This document shows, piece by piece, positions 17,201-26,072 of a DNA stretch of 64,000 bases. The DNA comes from JAVSMW01 sp032027005 (GTDB lineage: Bacteria > Bacillota > Thermincolia > Thermincolales > UBA2595), in the NCBI GenBank assembly GCA_032027005.1, contig JAVSMW010000013.1, forward strand, positions 58,429 to 122,428, read 5' to 3'. Numbering within the stretch: position 1 is the first letter of the stretch; every line of letters begins with the position of its first letter. The translations under genes and the position numbers were made by a program. Under the pieces are notes generated by a model that saw only the letters and a list, made by a program, of their open reading frames with translations, had not been told where the DNA came from and made no database searches.

Positions 17201-18060
17201 TCCCGCATTCCAGTCAGGGCAATATCCATCAAATTAACATCTTTTTCATGCACCTTGTCCCCATGGACAAACTGCCGGGCGGTGAGATACTCCCCATATG
17301 CCAGCTCTATCGGTTTGGCATAAGTTCCGTCTTCTACCTGCACATCAGTAATTGTTGTCAGAAAAGTAGTATGCCTGCAGTGATCTGACCAGTAGGTATC
17401 AATCACCCTTAACTCAGTTACTGTAGGGTTGCGTTTTTCGCTATCCCGGAAATATTCCTGCAGGAACAGCAGGTCTTCAATACTCATCGCAAAGCCCATG
17501 CTGCTCAAAAAGACCCTTAACTCTTCGGGGTCTTTATTTATAAACCCGGAAACAGTCTCCACATCAGCCGGCAGGTCCCAGCTCATTTCCAGGGATGATG
17601 GCTTATCCTGTGCTGCTTCCCGGGAATCAACCGGATTTATGCAGTAATTCTTAATCCTGTTAAACTCAGGATCAGTGATTTTTCCCTCCAGGACAATTAC
17701 TTTGGCTGAAAGAATCACAGGCCGCTCCTTTTGGGTCAGGATCTGCATACACTGAGCCGCCGAATCAGCCCGCTGGTCATACTGCCCCGGCAGGTACTCC
17801 ATGGCAAATAGCCGGTCGTCGCCGCCAATGCTGATATTTTCATCATAGACATTGTCCACGGTGGGTTCAGAAAAAATCGTCCCCCGGGACATCGCATATT
17901 CTTCATCAGATACGCCGGAAATATCATAACGGTGCAATACCCTGACACCGGTGAGTTCCTTGAGGCCAAGGTTTTCCATGAAATCGTGGTACAACCCCCG
18001 GGCTTCGATATCAAAACCTTTTTTCTTTTCCACAAAAATCCGACGCACTTGATTAGTCAT
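14275..18060 (-). CDS. purL: Phosphoribosylformylglycinamidine synthase PurL, large fused clostridial type
   Basis: Converts FGAR to FGAM using glutamine and ATP. At about 1261 residues it fuses the synthetase and the glutaminase, unlike the split PurSQL of Bacillus. Visible are SDHCRHTTF at about 240, NETHNHPTEIEPFGGAATCLGG, GGRTGRDGCGGATGSS, GGKDSMSGTF, and the C-terminal glutaminase with FPGTNCEYDSARA, GGFSAGDEPDGSG and LGICNGFQAL (nucleophile Cys), closing with HSER. This layout matches the second fused clade known from clostridia. Start chosen at the ATG at 18060 with GGAGGT 7 nt upstream. It is separated from the other pur genes by vapBC and is probably transcribed on its own. Confidence 0.95.
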   Translation of the reverse strand: MTNQVRRIFVEKKKGFDIEARGLYHDFMENLGLKELTGVRVLHRYDISGVSDEEYAMSRGTIFSEPTVDNVYDENISIGGDDRLFAMEYLPGQYDQRADSAAQCMQILTQKERPVILSAKVIVLEGKITDPEFNRIKNYCINPVDSREAAQDKPSSLEMSWDLPADVETVSGFINKDPEELRVFLSSMGFAMSIEDLLFLQEYFRDSEKRNPTVTELRVIDTYWSDHCRHTTFLTTITDVQVEDGTYAKPIELAYGEYLTARQFVHGDKVHEKDVNLMDIALTGMRELRKKGLLDDLDESDEINACSIEVEADVDGTAEKWLVMFKNETHNHPTEIEPFGGAATCLGGAIRDPLSGRSYVYQAMRVTGSGDPRTKVEDTLPGKLPQRKITTGAASGYSSYGNQIGLATGQVAEVYDEGFVAKRMEIGAVIGAAPKRNVVRETPVEGDAVILVGGRTGRDGCGGATGSSKEHNEESILTCGAEVQKGNPPEERKIQRLFRNPEVSTMIKRCNDFGAGGVSVAIGELTDGLEINLDMVPKKYEGLDGTELAISESQERMAVVVAEDNTERFMQLAAQENLEATVVARVTSSRRLRMKWRGQTIVDISRDFLNTNGVKQNTSVEVSAPEAGQNYFRTVSNEVRIRLDKHISKAWLTNLRDLNVCSQQGLVERFDSTIGAGSVLLPFGGKYQATPAEGMVAKLPVLSGDTTTGTIMTYGYNPQLAKWSPFHGALYAVVEAVAKIVAAGGSYRRVRLTLQEYFEKLGQDPVKWGKPFSALLGAFFAQKQLGIPAIGGKDSMSGTFKDLNVPPTLAAFAVDVADVRKALSPEFKQAGSKVVLVPLVRDEYELPDFAKTRSGFAKITELIEAGHVLAAQTVRAGGVAAAVTKMSFGNMIGIEFENVDLNSLFTPDLGSLVLEVEESVDLDKAFGLVDYKLLGYTRTEPAITVDGTEIRLEEAYAAWTEPLEGIFPTQTEPVTTRPVSIAYDRRGTVKPAAVVAKPRIFIPVFPGTNCEYDSARAFEKAGGIVDTLVFRNLTSAEIEESLDEMALRIRNSQIVMIPGGFSAGDEPDGSGKFIATVFRNPKVKEAVMDLLKNRDGLMLGICNGFQALIKLGLVPYGEIREITEECPTLTFNTIGRHVSRMARTKVVSTLSPWFNNIKVGDVFMIPVSHGEGRFVAGGQAIDNLIRNGQVATQYVNADGHPSYEIADNPNGSVQAIEGITSPDGRILGKMGHSERVGTNVGRNVLGAKDHKLFEAGIRYFN

Positions 18061-18160
18061 TTGGCTTACCTCCAGAAATTTTATAGCCTCTAGGAAATCC
18101 GACATGCTTTATATTCAAGGCTTAACGCCTTCTATTGTTTTTGTTTTTCCTCTATTATGC

Positions 18161-18426
18161 TAGGCTTTCGGAGATGTCCGGGAATCTGGTAAGGTGTTGC
18201 GGAAGATTTTCCTTGCGCCGGAGCCGTGAGGATTCTTACCGCAGTCTCCGCTAAGCGAAGTCGCGGACCGGAGCCAGGATGGCGGAGCCGCCACTGAGCC
18301 ACGGACGGCGAATTGGCGGTTTAGTCCGCGACTTCGCCAGGAGCAAGGTTAGAATCCTCCGGCGACGGCGCGGAAAATCTGGAGCAATACCTTGCCAGAT
18401 TCCCCGGCCGCATTTCAGGGAGCCTA
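18161..18426. repeat. 266-bp imperfect palindromic element
   Basis: The arm starting TAGGCTTTCGGAGATG at 18161 matches, inverted, the arm ending at 18426 (reverse complement TAGGCTCCCTGAAATG). Both continue through GGGAATCTGG-AAGGT-TTGC, AGATTTTCC, GCGCCG, GAGGATTCT and GCGAAGTCGCGGAC. Arms are about 115-130 bp and by eye about 75-80% identical, with a centre near 18290-18300. It is much more GC-rich than the flanks and codes for nothing obvious. Situated between the divergent purL and lysR genes, it resembles a foldback or miniature element. Confidence 0.75.
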
Positions 18427-18509
18427 AGTCTTTACAACTTCATTCTAACACAATATAATTAATAAGTGTAGTTAATAGTTCTAATATCTTTTATTAGGAG
18501 CGCTTATGT

Positions 18510-19394
18510 ATGGATGTCAATTTTGAACTTTACAAGGTCTTTTACTATGTAGCCAAAGAACTCAGCTTTTCTGCGGCCGCAGCCAGACTTTACATTTCTC
18601 AGTCGGCAGTAAGCCAGTCGGTCAGCACCCTGGAGAAAAAAATGCAGTGCCGGCTTTTTGTCAGAAATACCAAACAGGTTAAGCTCTCACCGGAAGGAGA
18701 GATTCTCTATAAGCATGTGGAACAGGCTTTCAATTTCATTAAAGCCGGCGAACGGGGCATCACCGAAATCCACACCCTAAACAAAGGAGAGGTCAGGATT
18801 GGAGCCTCAGATACGATCTGCAAATATTATCTGCTGCCATATTTCGAGAAGTTCCATAAGGCTTTTCCCCAGGTAAAAATCCATGTCACCAACCGTACCT
18901 CCCCTAAATGCCTCGAACTCTTAAAAAATGGCACTGTTGATATCGTTGTAGTCAATATGCCCAACTTAGGCGGCAGTCAAAACCTGGCCGTAAAAAAAAT
19001 CAAAACCGTCCAGGACGTATTTATCGCCGGACGGAACTTCACTGACCTGCAGGGCCGGGCCGTTTCGATCAATGAATTGGCAAACTACCCTCTCCTGATG
19101 TTGGAGAAAAACGCAGCTACCAGGGCTTTTATCGACAGCTTTCTGGCTGCCAGGAGGGTCAGCATTACTCCTGAAATAGAATTAGAAAGCGTTGATCTGC
19201 TCATTGAAATGGCCAAAATCGGCCTTGGTATTTCCTTCGTGGGAGAAGATTTTGTAAAAGAAGAATTGGCCAGAAAAGAAATATTTATTTTAGAGATCAA
19301 AGAAAAAATTCCTTCAAGAAGCCTCGGGGTAGTGACCAACAAAAATGTCCCCCTGACAGCTGCGGCTCAGAAATTCATCGCATTGTTCGAGTGA
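18510..19394 (+). CDS. LysR-family transcriptional regulator
   Basis: A 294-residue LysR-type regulator. The N-terminal winged helix-turn-helix (about residues 1-60) reads YVAKELSFSAAAARLYISQSAVSQSVSTLE, ending with RLFVRN. From about residue 88 a periplasmic-binding-like effector domain starts (GEVRIGASDTICKYYLLPY). The effector is not identifiable; the domain resembles CysL-like regulators of sulfur or carbon metabolism only in a general way. It is transcribed away from purL across the large palindrome and converges on the kinase gene, so no target is suggested by position. Confidence 0.9.
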   Translation: MDVNFELYKVFYYVAKELSFSAAAARLYISQSAVSQSVSTLEKKMQCRLFVRNTKQVKLSPEGEILYKHVEQAFNFIKAGERGITEIHTLNKGEVRIGASDTICKYYLLPYFEKFHKAFPQVKIHVTNRTSPKCLELLKNGTVDIVVVNMPNLGGSQNLAVKKIKTVQDVFIAGRNFTDLQGRAVSINELANYPLLMLEKNAATRAFIDSFLAARRVSITPEIELESVDLLIEMAKIGLGISFVGEDFVKEELARKEIFILEIKEKIPSRSLGVVTNKNVPLTAAAQKFIALFE

Positions 19395-19403
19395 TTTTGA
19401 ACG

Positions 19404-21008
19404 TCATCCTTCGATTTTGGCTAAGGGCAGTTCAATCATAACTTTTGTTCCTTTACCAACTTTGCTTTTGATTCGGAAATTACCCCGGTGTTCCTCAATA
19501 ATTCTTTTACTAACGGACAATCCCAATCCTGTACCTGACGCTTTGGTGGTAAAAAACGGCGTCCCGATTTTCTCCAGCTCTTTAGGGCTAATCCCCTTCC
19601 CGTTATCTCTAACACCAATCAGAGCCGAATTTCTTTGTGTCTGCTCCAGACTGATATGTATCTGCCCATTATCGGCAGAGGCTTCAATGGCGTTTTTAAT
19701 GATATTGACCAGCACTTGTTTTATATGAATTTCATCACCCAAAACATTAATAGGGGTATCTACAGACTGGAGTTCCAGGCTGATTCCCTTTAAAACAGCC
19801 TCTGTCCGCATAAATTTACAAGTCTCGGTAACTAACTTAGTTAACTGAATGTTGGTTTCCCTGATCTTTTGAGGTTTTGCCAGGAGCAGGGTTTCTCTGA
19901 CAATTCCCTCAATATGATCCACACTACCGCTGATTAAATCAAGAATTTCCTTGTCTTCGGAGTATTTATCCCTGCCTTTGAGGATTTGTATAAACCCTTT
20001 GACAGCTGTCAAGGGGTTCCTGATTTCATGGGCCATGCCGGCAGCCAATTCACCAACTAAGGCAAGTTTTTCGGCTCTCTGCTGTTCCACGAGCAAATTC
20101 CGGTGCTCCAGGGAGACCTTATATCGCCAGAAGATAAATATAATTGCTAGTATGAGCAGCAGGATGACGACATTTTTTGTTAAAACAATCAGACCGGGGT
20201 TAGTTATATCTGCACTGGGTTGAACCGTAATAGCATACCACCCAAAGTTTTTCAGGCGGACCATGGTAAAAACATTTATTTCCTTTGTCCCCAAACTCTG
20301 CCGCTCAATAACAGCCTGATCCCGGCCCTGGGCCTCAAAATAGCAATTAGAAACAACAGGTTTTGTTTTATTGTCAATATCTTTGCCGTAAACATAATTT
20401 CCCTTGTTGTCCGCTAAAGCCATCTTACCGTTTTTACCTATCACCGCTAAGTCTAGTGTTCGTTTAAAATAAGAGATAGGCAGTTCTCCTGCGATGATCC
20501 CCACTACCTTACTCGTGCCATTCGTATTATCGCTAAAAACAGGAGTAAAAATTGTAATCACGTTCTCCCCGGAGAAAGGAGAAATTTCCAAAGGCGTAAA
20601 AACAGGCTTTCCTTGCAGAGCCTGCTTGTAATAAAGGTTGTTGCTTTCTATTACAGGCAGCTTATCCCGGCTGTAGTTAGAGGCTACCAGCACTTGCCCA
20701 TGCAGGTCAGTAATGTAATAGTTTTCGTCAGCTTGAGTCTTAAGAGAATTTAAGATTTCCTCTAAAGTGGCATACCGTCCTTCCGCAAGCTTTAACATAT
20801 GAGAAATGTTGATTAAAGTATTTCTTCTGTCATAAAGATTCTTTTCAATTAACTGGGCAAAAGCTGTTGTTATCGAAACATTTTTTTCAATTTCGGCAGT
20901 TTTCCGCTGACCGGCATTTTCCCAAATGAATACATAGGAAACAATAATTATCGGAACTGCTACCATCAGGAATGTTATTATTTTAATTTGCAGAGATTTT
21001 TTTACCAT
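19404..21008 (-). CDS. Membrane sensor histidine kinase with extracytoplasmic sensor domain
   Basis: A 534-residue sensor kinase. A first membrane helix lies at residues 9-28, followed by a roughly 240-residue external region with double-Cache-type features (YYITDLHGQVLVASN; VVGIIAGELPISYF; KMALADNKGNYVYG). A second helix (VVILLLILAIIFIFWRY) follows. The DHp domain has the phospho-acceptor His in GMAHEIRNPLTAVKGF. The HATPase domain has N, G1 and G2 boxes (NIIKNAIEAS; DNGKGIS; GTGLGLSV). It resembles sporulation-type orphan kinases, and no response regulator is adjacent. Start at the ATG 21008, with AGGGATGA before it. Confidence 0.88.
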   Translation of the reverse strand: MVKKSLQIKIITFLMVAVPIIIVSYVFIWENAGQRKTAEIEKNVSITTAFAQLIEKNLYDRRNTLINISHMLKLAEGRYATLEEILNSLKTQADENYYITDLHGQVLVASNYSRDKLPVIESNNLYYKQALQGKPVFTPLEISPFSGENVITIFTPVFSDNTNGTSKVVGIIAGELPISYFKRTLDLAVIGKNGKMALADNKGNYVYGKDIDNKTKPVVSNCYFEAQGRDQAVIERQSLGTKEINVFTMVRLKNFGWYAITVQPSADITNPGLIVLTKNVVILLLILAIIFIFWRYKVSLEHRNLLVEQQRAEKLALVGELAAGMAHEIRNPLTAVKGFIQILKGRDKYSEDKEILDLISGSVDHIEGIVRETLLLAKPQKIRETNIQLTKLVTETCKFMRTEAVLKGISLELQSVDTPINVLGDEIHIKQVLVNIIKNAIEASADNGQIHISLEQTQRNSALIGVRDNGKGISPKELEKIGTPFFTTKASGTGLGLSVSKRIIEEHRGNFRIKSKVGKGTKVMIELPLAKIEG

Positions 21009-21120
21009 AGAATCATCCCTAAACCGGAATCTAATGAAAAGTTTCCCAATATTAAATATAGTATAGAGCAACTTGACAATTTGGTCAATAAAACAAGGAT
21101 AATGTCTGTTGCAGGAAAAG

Positions 21121-21776
21121 CTAGCATACCTGCTTGTTTATGGTTTGGTTTTCCAGAACCTTAAACCGCACATAAAAGGTAGTGCCTGCTGAACTTGTCT
21201 TAAAGTCTATCTTGGCATTGTGCTTATAAGCAATACTATAACAAATTGAAAGCCCCAAACCTGTCCCATTATCCTTGGTGGTTACAAAGGGGGTGCCAAT
21301 TTTATCAAAAATTTCAGATGGTATGCCGGTCCCCCTATCCTCAACGGCTAAAACAACTTCACCATCATAAACAACAGTACTAATAATTATTTCTTCTCCG
21401 GGCGGAGATGCTTCCAGAGCATTCCTGACAAGATTTAACAAGAGTTGCCGAACCTCTTTTTCGCTTACAGATATTTTTGGGATGTCCCCTTTCTTTATAA
21501 TAATCATTTTTCAAATATTGCCCGATACTGTTCTTCACTTTTTCTTAAGGCAGTTTCAAATCTTTTCTCAGTCCGGACCAAAGCATTTATCTTTAAATAA
21601 ACGAAAATCATAATCCCACCGGAAACACTGCCCATGACAAAATGAACGGTCATTATAAACGAAGGAGATTCACTATGTCCGCCAATATAGGTGTCCAGAA
21701 AATATTCAATAATTCCCCAAATGATTCCAATTAGGCCCAAAAAAATAAGGATAAGTCTGTCGTTAAATTTCGTCAT
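21121..21776 (-). pseudogene. Sensor kinase with internal deletion (two fragments)
   Basis: Two overlapping frames. The first (21776-21504) encodes about 90 residues: two membrane helices, a short coiled stretch and the opening of a PAS domain (RKSEEQYRAIFEK), then a stop. The second (21507-21121) encodes a HATPase domain only (LLLNLVRNALEAS; VEDRGTGIPSEIF; GTGLGLSICYS). The PAS core and the DHp domain with its phospho-acceptor His are missing, so a deletion has joined the ends of a once longer kinase. The frames overlap ATGA-style, but no kinase function could remain. Confidence 0.75.
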
Positions 21777-21920
21777 ATAAACCCTTCCTTTGACAAATTT
21801 ACCATCCTTTGCACTACCTATTATAGGATTTCGAAGATTAATTGTCGCAAAAATATTGTCGAAAATTAGTAACTACTGTTAATTAACGGAATCTAAAACT
21901 ACATATTGGTAAGTCGGTAA

Positions 21921-21982
21921 GGTAAAAAAACTGGTGGTTGAGAAGTCGCCGAAAATCAGCGAAAATTCTAAACCACCAGTAA
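21921..21982 (-). terminator. Terminator downstream of hpt-guaA
   Basis: ACTGGTGGTT and AACCACCAGT pair around a 30-nt loop and, read on the minus strand, are followed by TTTTTTTA. It lies about 75 nt after the guaA stop; the gap to the next gene is otherwise without features. Confidence 0.7.
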
Positions 21983-22056
21983 AAATGTTTCCATGATTAT
22001 TCTAATCATGAACCACTGTCTCTTTTCAACTGCTTACTGCTTACTGCCGACTTCAA

Positions 22057-23598
22057 TTACTCCCACTCAATAGTTGCGGGTGGCTTGGAGGTAATATCAT
22101 AGACTACCCGGTTGATACCTTTCACTTCATTGACTATCCTGCTTGAAATACTCTCCAGCACATCATAAGGAATCCTGGCCCAATCGGCGGTCATCCCGTC
22201 ATGGCTGGTCACTGCACGGATAACGCAGGTGTAGCTGTAGGTCCGCTCGTCACCCATGACACCGACTGAACGCATGGAGGGCAGGACGGCGAAGAACTGC
22301 CAGATTTCCCGGTACAGGCCTGCTTTGATGATTTCCTCATGCAGGATGGCATCTGCTTCGCGTAATGTGTCAAGCTTTTCTTTTTCAATATCACCCAGGA
22401 TTCTGATGGCCAACCCCGGTCCGGGAAAAGGCTGGCGCCAAACTATTGCTTCAGGCAGGCCTAACTGCTCCCCTACCAATCTGACTTCATCTTTAAATAA
22501 CCATTTAAGTGGTTCCACCAGGGCAAAATGCATATCTTCGGGCAGCCCCCCCACATTATGGTGAGATTTGATTACTGCCGCTGTATCTGTACCGCTTTCC
22601 ACCACATCGGGATAAAGGGTCCCCTGGACCAGAAAATCTATTTCCCCCAGCTTGCGGGACTCTTCTTCAAACAACCTGATGAACTCAGTACCAATGATTT
22701 TACGTTTCTGCTCTGGCTCAGTAACCCCGGCCAGTTTACCCAGAAAACGCTCAGAAGCGTCAACAGCAACCAGATTAATGTGAAACTGGTTCCGGAAAGT
22801 ATTCACCACCTGCTGGGCCTCATTTTTCCGGAGCAGTCCATGGTCTACAAAGACACAGGTCAACTGATCCCCAACAGCCTTATGGACCAGGGCCGCAGCC
22901 ACCGAAGAATCCACCCCGCCGCTTAGGGCACAGAGGACTTTTTTGGTCCCGACAGCCTCCTTAATCTCCCGGACAGCCTGGGTCACAAAGGATTCCATGG
23001 TCCAATCACCATGGCACTCGCAGACATTATATAAAAAACGTTCCAAGATCTCTTTGCCCTGAGGTGTATGCACAACCTCGGGGTGGAACTGGACACCATA
23101 CAATTTGCGGTTGGGTTCGGCAATGGCCGCAACTGGTGAGTGGGCAGTGCTGGCCGTGGTATAAAAACCTTCAGGAGGGCACTCCACAAAATCACCGTGG
23201 CTCATCCAGCAAATTAGTTCCTCAGTTAACCCGGTAAATAATATATCATCATTTTTAACAACTTTCAAATTGGTTTTGCCATACTCCCGGTTATTGGCCC
23301 GGGACACTTTCCCGCCCAACTGTCTGGTCATTAATTGGATCCCGTAGCAGATCCCCAGTACGGGAATCCCCAGGTCAAATATCTCCTTGTCACAAACCGG
23401 GGCATTTTCCACATATACACTTGAGGGGCCGCCGGAGAGCACAATGCCCTGTGGTGCTATTTCTTTAATGCGGGCCGCCGAAGTCCGGAAAGATACAATT
23501 TCACAATACACTTTACATTCCCTGATCCTTCGAGCAATCAGCTGGGTATATTGACCCCCGAAATCCAGGACCAGCACCATTTCTTTGTTTCTGTTCAT
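22057..23598 (-). CDS. guaA: GMP synthase (glutamine-hydrolysing) GuaA
   Basis: Aminates XMP to GMP with glutamine-derived ammonia and ATP. The N-terminal class I glutaminase shows VLDFGGQYTQLIARR, GGPSSVY, GICYGIQLM (nucleophile Cys) and GVQFHPEVVHT. The ATP pyrophosphatase domain shows LCALSGGVDSSVAA, and the C-terminal dimerisation domain ends SKPPATIEWE. 513 residues is standard. AAAGGAGG precedes the ATG at 23598. hpt ends 12 nt upstream, so salvage of guanine and hypoxanthine and GMP synthesis are co-expressed. No purine riboswitch is seen upstream of the pair. Confidence 0.97.
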   Translation of the reverse strand: MNRNKEMVLVLDFGGQYTQLIARRIRECKVYCEIVSFRTSAARIKEIAPQGIVLSGGPSSVYVENAPVCDKEIFDLGIPVLGICYGIQLMTRQLGGKVSRANNREYGKTNLKVVKNDDILFTGLTEELICWMSHGDFVECPPEGFYTTASTAHSPVAAIAEPNRKLYGVQFHPEVVHTPQGKEILERFLYNVCECHGDWTMESFVTQAVREIKEAVGTKKVLCALSGGVDSSVAAALVHKAVGDQLTCVFVDHGLLRKNEAQQVVNTFRNQFHINLVAVDASERFLGKLAGVTEPEQKRKIIGTEFIRLFEEESRKLGEIDFLVQGTLYPDVVESGTDTAAVIKSHHNVGGLPEDMHFALVEPLKWLFKDEVRLVGEQLGLPEAIVWRQPFPGPGLAIRILGDIEKEKLDTLREADAILHEEIIKAGLYREIWQFFAVLPSMRSVGVMGDERTYSYTCVIRAVTSHDGMTADWARIPYDVLESISSRIVNEVKGINRVVYDITSKPPATIEWE

Positions 23599-23610
23599 TA
23601 TAGTCCTCCT

Positions 23611-24153
23611 TTATTGACCACCGTAAATTTCCTTCTTCAACACATACACACCCGGTAAATTACGGTATTTGTCGTTATAATCAAGCCCATAGCCGACTAC
23701 AAATTCATCAGGAATCACAAACCCGTTATACCTGATGTCAACAGAGGTCTGCCGCCTGGCCGGTTTATCCAACAGCGTACATACATTAACTGAATTAGGC
23801 CGCCGGGCTGCCAGATTTTCCAAAAGGTATTTCAGAGTAAGCCCGGAATCAATAATATCTTCTACAATAAGTAGATCCTTGCCCTCAATGCTTTTGTCCA
23901 GGTCTTTCAAAATTCTGACCACACCTGACGACATGGTGGAAGAGCCGTAACTGGAAACAGCCATAAAATCCAAATAAAGGGGAATCTTAATTTGCCTGAT
24001 CAGGTCAGACAAAAATACAATAGACCCCTTTAATATTCCCGCCACAACCAAATTTTTGCCCCCATAGTCAAGAGATATCTGTTCTCCTAACTGTGCCACC
24101 TTTTGGGCAATCTCTGCCTGTGATACGAGACATTTTTCAATATCATTCAACAT
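23611..24153 (-). CDS. hpt: Hypoxanthine phosphoribosyltransferase
   Basis: Salvages hypoxanthine and guanine to IMP and GMP with PRPP. The PRPP-binding signature LLIVEDIIDSGLTLKYLL is at about residues 95-112, with GILKGSIVFLSDL and the substrate loop AVSSYGSSTMSSG before it, and VGYGLDYNDKYRNLP near the end. 180 residues. It forms an operon with guaA 12 nt downstream. Confidence 0.96.
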   Translation of the reverse strand: MLNDIEKCLVSQAEIAQKVAQLGEQISLDYGGKNLVVAGILKGSIVFLSDLIRQIKIPLYLDFMAVSSYGSSTMSSGVVRILKDLDKSIEGKDLLIVEDIIDSGLTLKYLLENLAARRPNSVNVCTLLDKPARRQTSVDIRYNGFVIPDEFVVGYGLDYNDKYRNLPGVYVLKKEIYGGQ

Positions 24154-24220
24154 GGCTTTACCCCCAACATTTTTCTGAAATAACTACACAACCAAGAATA
24201 TCAGAGTGTTAAACCCATTG

Positions 24221-24517
24221 TCAATCCCGTGTTTTTTGCAGTCTAATAACCAGCCGCTGCCAAGTGGTTCTGATGTTTTCCACTTCAGCCGGATCGGGTT
24301 TATTTTTCCCATATTTATCTAATAAATAAGCCTGGGTAATCCGGCAAATATCGGCATATTCACCCGGAAACACGTTCTTTAAACTATCGGCAAACTCTAG
24401 CGGGGTTTGAGCCGTATTTTTAGGATATCCTTTCCGGGCCAATAAATTTATTAAAGCCATATAAGTATCTCTGATTTTATCTCCAGACCCCAGTCTCATT
24501 TTTCGGCATAATTCCAT
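24221..24517 (-). CDS. Short DUF4129-like C-terminal domain protein
   Basis: A 98-residue protein resembling the C-terminal domain of transglutaminase-associated membrane proteins (DUF4129): RDTYMALINLLARKGYPKNTAQTPLEFADSLKNVFP followed by ITQAYLLDKYG. In most genomes that domain ends a much longer membrane protein with a transglutaminase neighbour, so this may be a remnant. Against that, GGAGGA stands 6 nt before the ATG and the frame is clean. It could be a free-standing small gene; function unknown. Confidence 0.5.
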   Translation of the reverse strand: MELCRKMRLGSGDKIRDTYMALINLLARKGYPKNTAQTPLEFADSLKNVFPGEYADICRITQAYLLDKYGKNKPDPAEVENIRTTWQRLVIRLQKTRD

Positions 24518-24614
24518 CCAATTCCTCCAGAGGATTAAGGTTCCTAAAATGAAAAATAAATCTCCATCCGCAAATGCGGCATTATCCGAACATGCAAGTT
24601 AAATTAAATAAAAT

Positions 24615-24678
24615 AGCCACGGATGAACACGGATAAACACAGATAAAAATCAGCGTTAATCCGCGTTAATCAGCGGCT
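24615..24678. repeat. AACACGGAT dispersed repeat, imperfect hairpin
   Basis: AGCCACGGATGAACACGGAT and then AAACACAGAT are followed by an inverted set (GCGTTAATCCGCGTTAATCAGCGGCT). The arms pair imperfectly. A second copy of the family is at 40844. Such GATTAACACGGAT-type repeats occur in many bacterial phyla (from memory). Confidence 0.65.
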
Positions 24679-24763
24679 TTATTTTTTTCATTAAAGCGTA
24701 AGGAAAAAAGGTATATGGTGTTTAGCTTTGAACATAATGTAAGTATTCATCAAGCGGCTGGTT

Positions 24764-25465
24764 CTAGGCTTTAGGTGGAACAACCTTGATAGGATCGTTG
24801 TAATTCTTAAATTCCACGACCACTTTCATTTTGTTGGCAGAATTAATTTTGCTTTCAGCATTAACCTCTACTTTGTTAATCAAAAGGCTCTTAGGTTCCA
24901 GGAAAAATTTATACTGAAAATTCTTCCACAGAATCTCCATATACCTGTTATCAATGACGGGATTAGCAGTATACACCCATAATTTTTTCTCCCCAACTTT
25001 CTGAATTCCCGCAAAAGCCGCATTATTTAGTTCTTTAAAAGAAAAGTTGGCCAGGGGGTTAAGCTCATTCATAAAAATCTCCTGCTGATTGATCTGGTTG
25101 TCGGTAATCTCGAGCCATTTCCCGGTTAACTGGTCTTTAGTGTAAGTCGTTGCGTCAATCTGATAAAAATCTACTTCGGAATTGTAAATTTGTCCTTTAA
25201 TGTGGATTCTGTTTTTATTTTCCTTTTCACCATATATGGTGCTGGCCACCTGTTCCTGACCATCTATCACGATAGTCATGGCAATCTTGTATTCATAGCT
25301 ATCAGCCTGGGCAGTAGCTTTTAGCCCCTGATCTATAGCGTCGACCGGGGGAATGTCCGGTTTTCCGGGGAGCAGAAAATACCAAAGGAGGCTTACCCCC
25401 CCAAGGACAGCCAGAATAGGCGGCAGCCATTTAGTCCACCCTGATTTCCCAAACTTCCGGAGCAT
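24764..25465 (-). CDS. Membrane-anchored protein of unknown function, LolA/LppX-like by appearance
   Basis: About 233 residues: a single N-terminal membrane anchor (WLPPILAVLGGVSLLWYFLLP) followed by an exported beta-rich domain. The pattern of an alanine-rich lead-in (DAIDQGLKATAQADSYEYKIAMTI), then strands with TTYTKDQLTGKWLEI and a late MKVVVEFKNYNDPIKVVPP, resembles proteins that bind lipids on a half-barrel (LolA or LppX type). That is a resemblance only. Start taken at the ATG 25465, preceded by GGGGGAAGGG. Not in an obvious operon. Confidence 0.6.
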   Translation of the reverse strand: MLRKFGKSGWTKWLPPILAVLGGVSLLWYFLLPGKPDIPPVDAIDQGLKATAQADSYEYKIAMTIVIDGQEQVASTIYGEKENKNRIHIKGQIYNSEVDFYQIDATTYTKDQLTGKWLEITDNQINQQEIFMNELNPLANFSFKELNNAAFAGIQKVGEKKLWVYTANPVIDNRYMEILWKNFQYKFFLEPKSLLINKVEVNAESKINSANKMKVVVEFKNYNDPIKVVPPKA

Positions 25466-25544
25466 ACCCTTCCCCCTCCCCCCTCTTATCACTAATTTAT
25501 ACTAGGGGCAAAGGCAAAATATGCTTTAAATAAAAAAACAAGGG

Positions 25545-26072
25545 TTAGTCCCTTGTCTGTTTTGTCTTATTCAATTCAACACCTTCAAGTTTTAATAAGG
25601 CAGCTTTTACGTCCAGTCCGGCCCCGGTAAAACCTCCAAGCTGACGATTCTTCTGCACTACCCGGTGGCAGGGGATTATTATTGGTATATTATTAGCACC
25701 CAAAGCCTGTCCCGCCGCCCTTGCCCCCAAAGGGGACCCAGCCAGGGCCGCAATCTCCCCATAAGAAAGGACGGTTCCCCTGGGAATGGCCATTACATGC
25801 TCAAGCACACGTTTCTGAAAAGGGGTTGCCCATGACCAATCCAGCCGGCAATTAAACTTTACATTTTCACCACTCAGATAAGCTGTAACCTGGTGCCTTA
25901 AATCATCAAAAACCGCCGGACTAAATTCCGATTGACCAGTGATGCGTCTTAACAATTCCAATTCAGCATCATATCTGGTTTTTTGCGGCAATACTGAGCA
26001 ACAGATACCACGTTCAGTGGAAACAAAGCCCATCCAGCCCATTGATGTAAAAAAAACCGTATATTTGCTCAA
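25545..26072 (-). CDS. ogt: Methylated-DNA--protein-cysteine methyltransferase
   Basis: Repairs O6-alkylguanine by transferring the alkyl group to its own cysteine. The active-site motif IIPCHRVV and the downstream GGFTGAGLDVKAALLKLEG are at about residues 130-165, preceded by the DNA-binding helix region GEIAALAGSPLGARAAGQALG. 175 residues. The TTG start overlaps the stop of the upstream HD gene (TTGA), so the two are translationally coupled. Confidence 0.93.
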   Translation of the reverse strand: MSKYTVFFTSMGWMGFVSTERGICCSVLPQKTRYDAELELLRRITGQSEFSPAVFDDLRHQVTAYLSGENVKFNCRLDWSWATPFQKRVLEHVMAIPRGTVLSYGEIAALAGSPLGARAAGQALGANNIPIIIPCHRVVQKNRQLGGFTGAGLDVKAALLKLEGVELNKTKQTRD

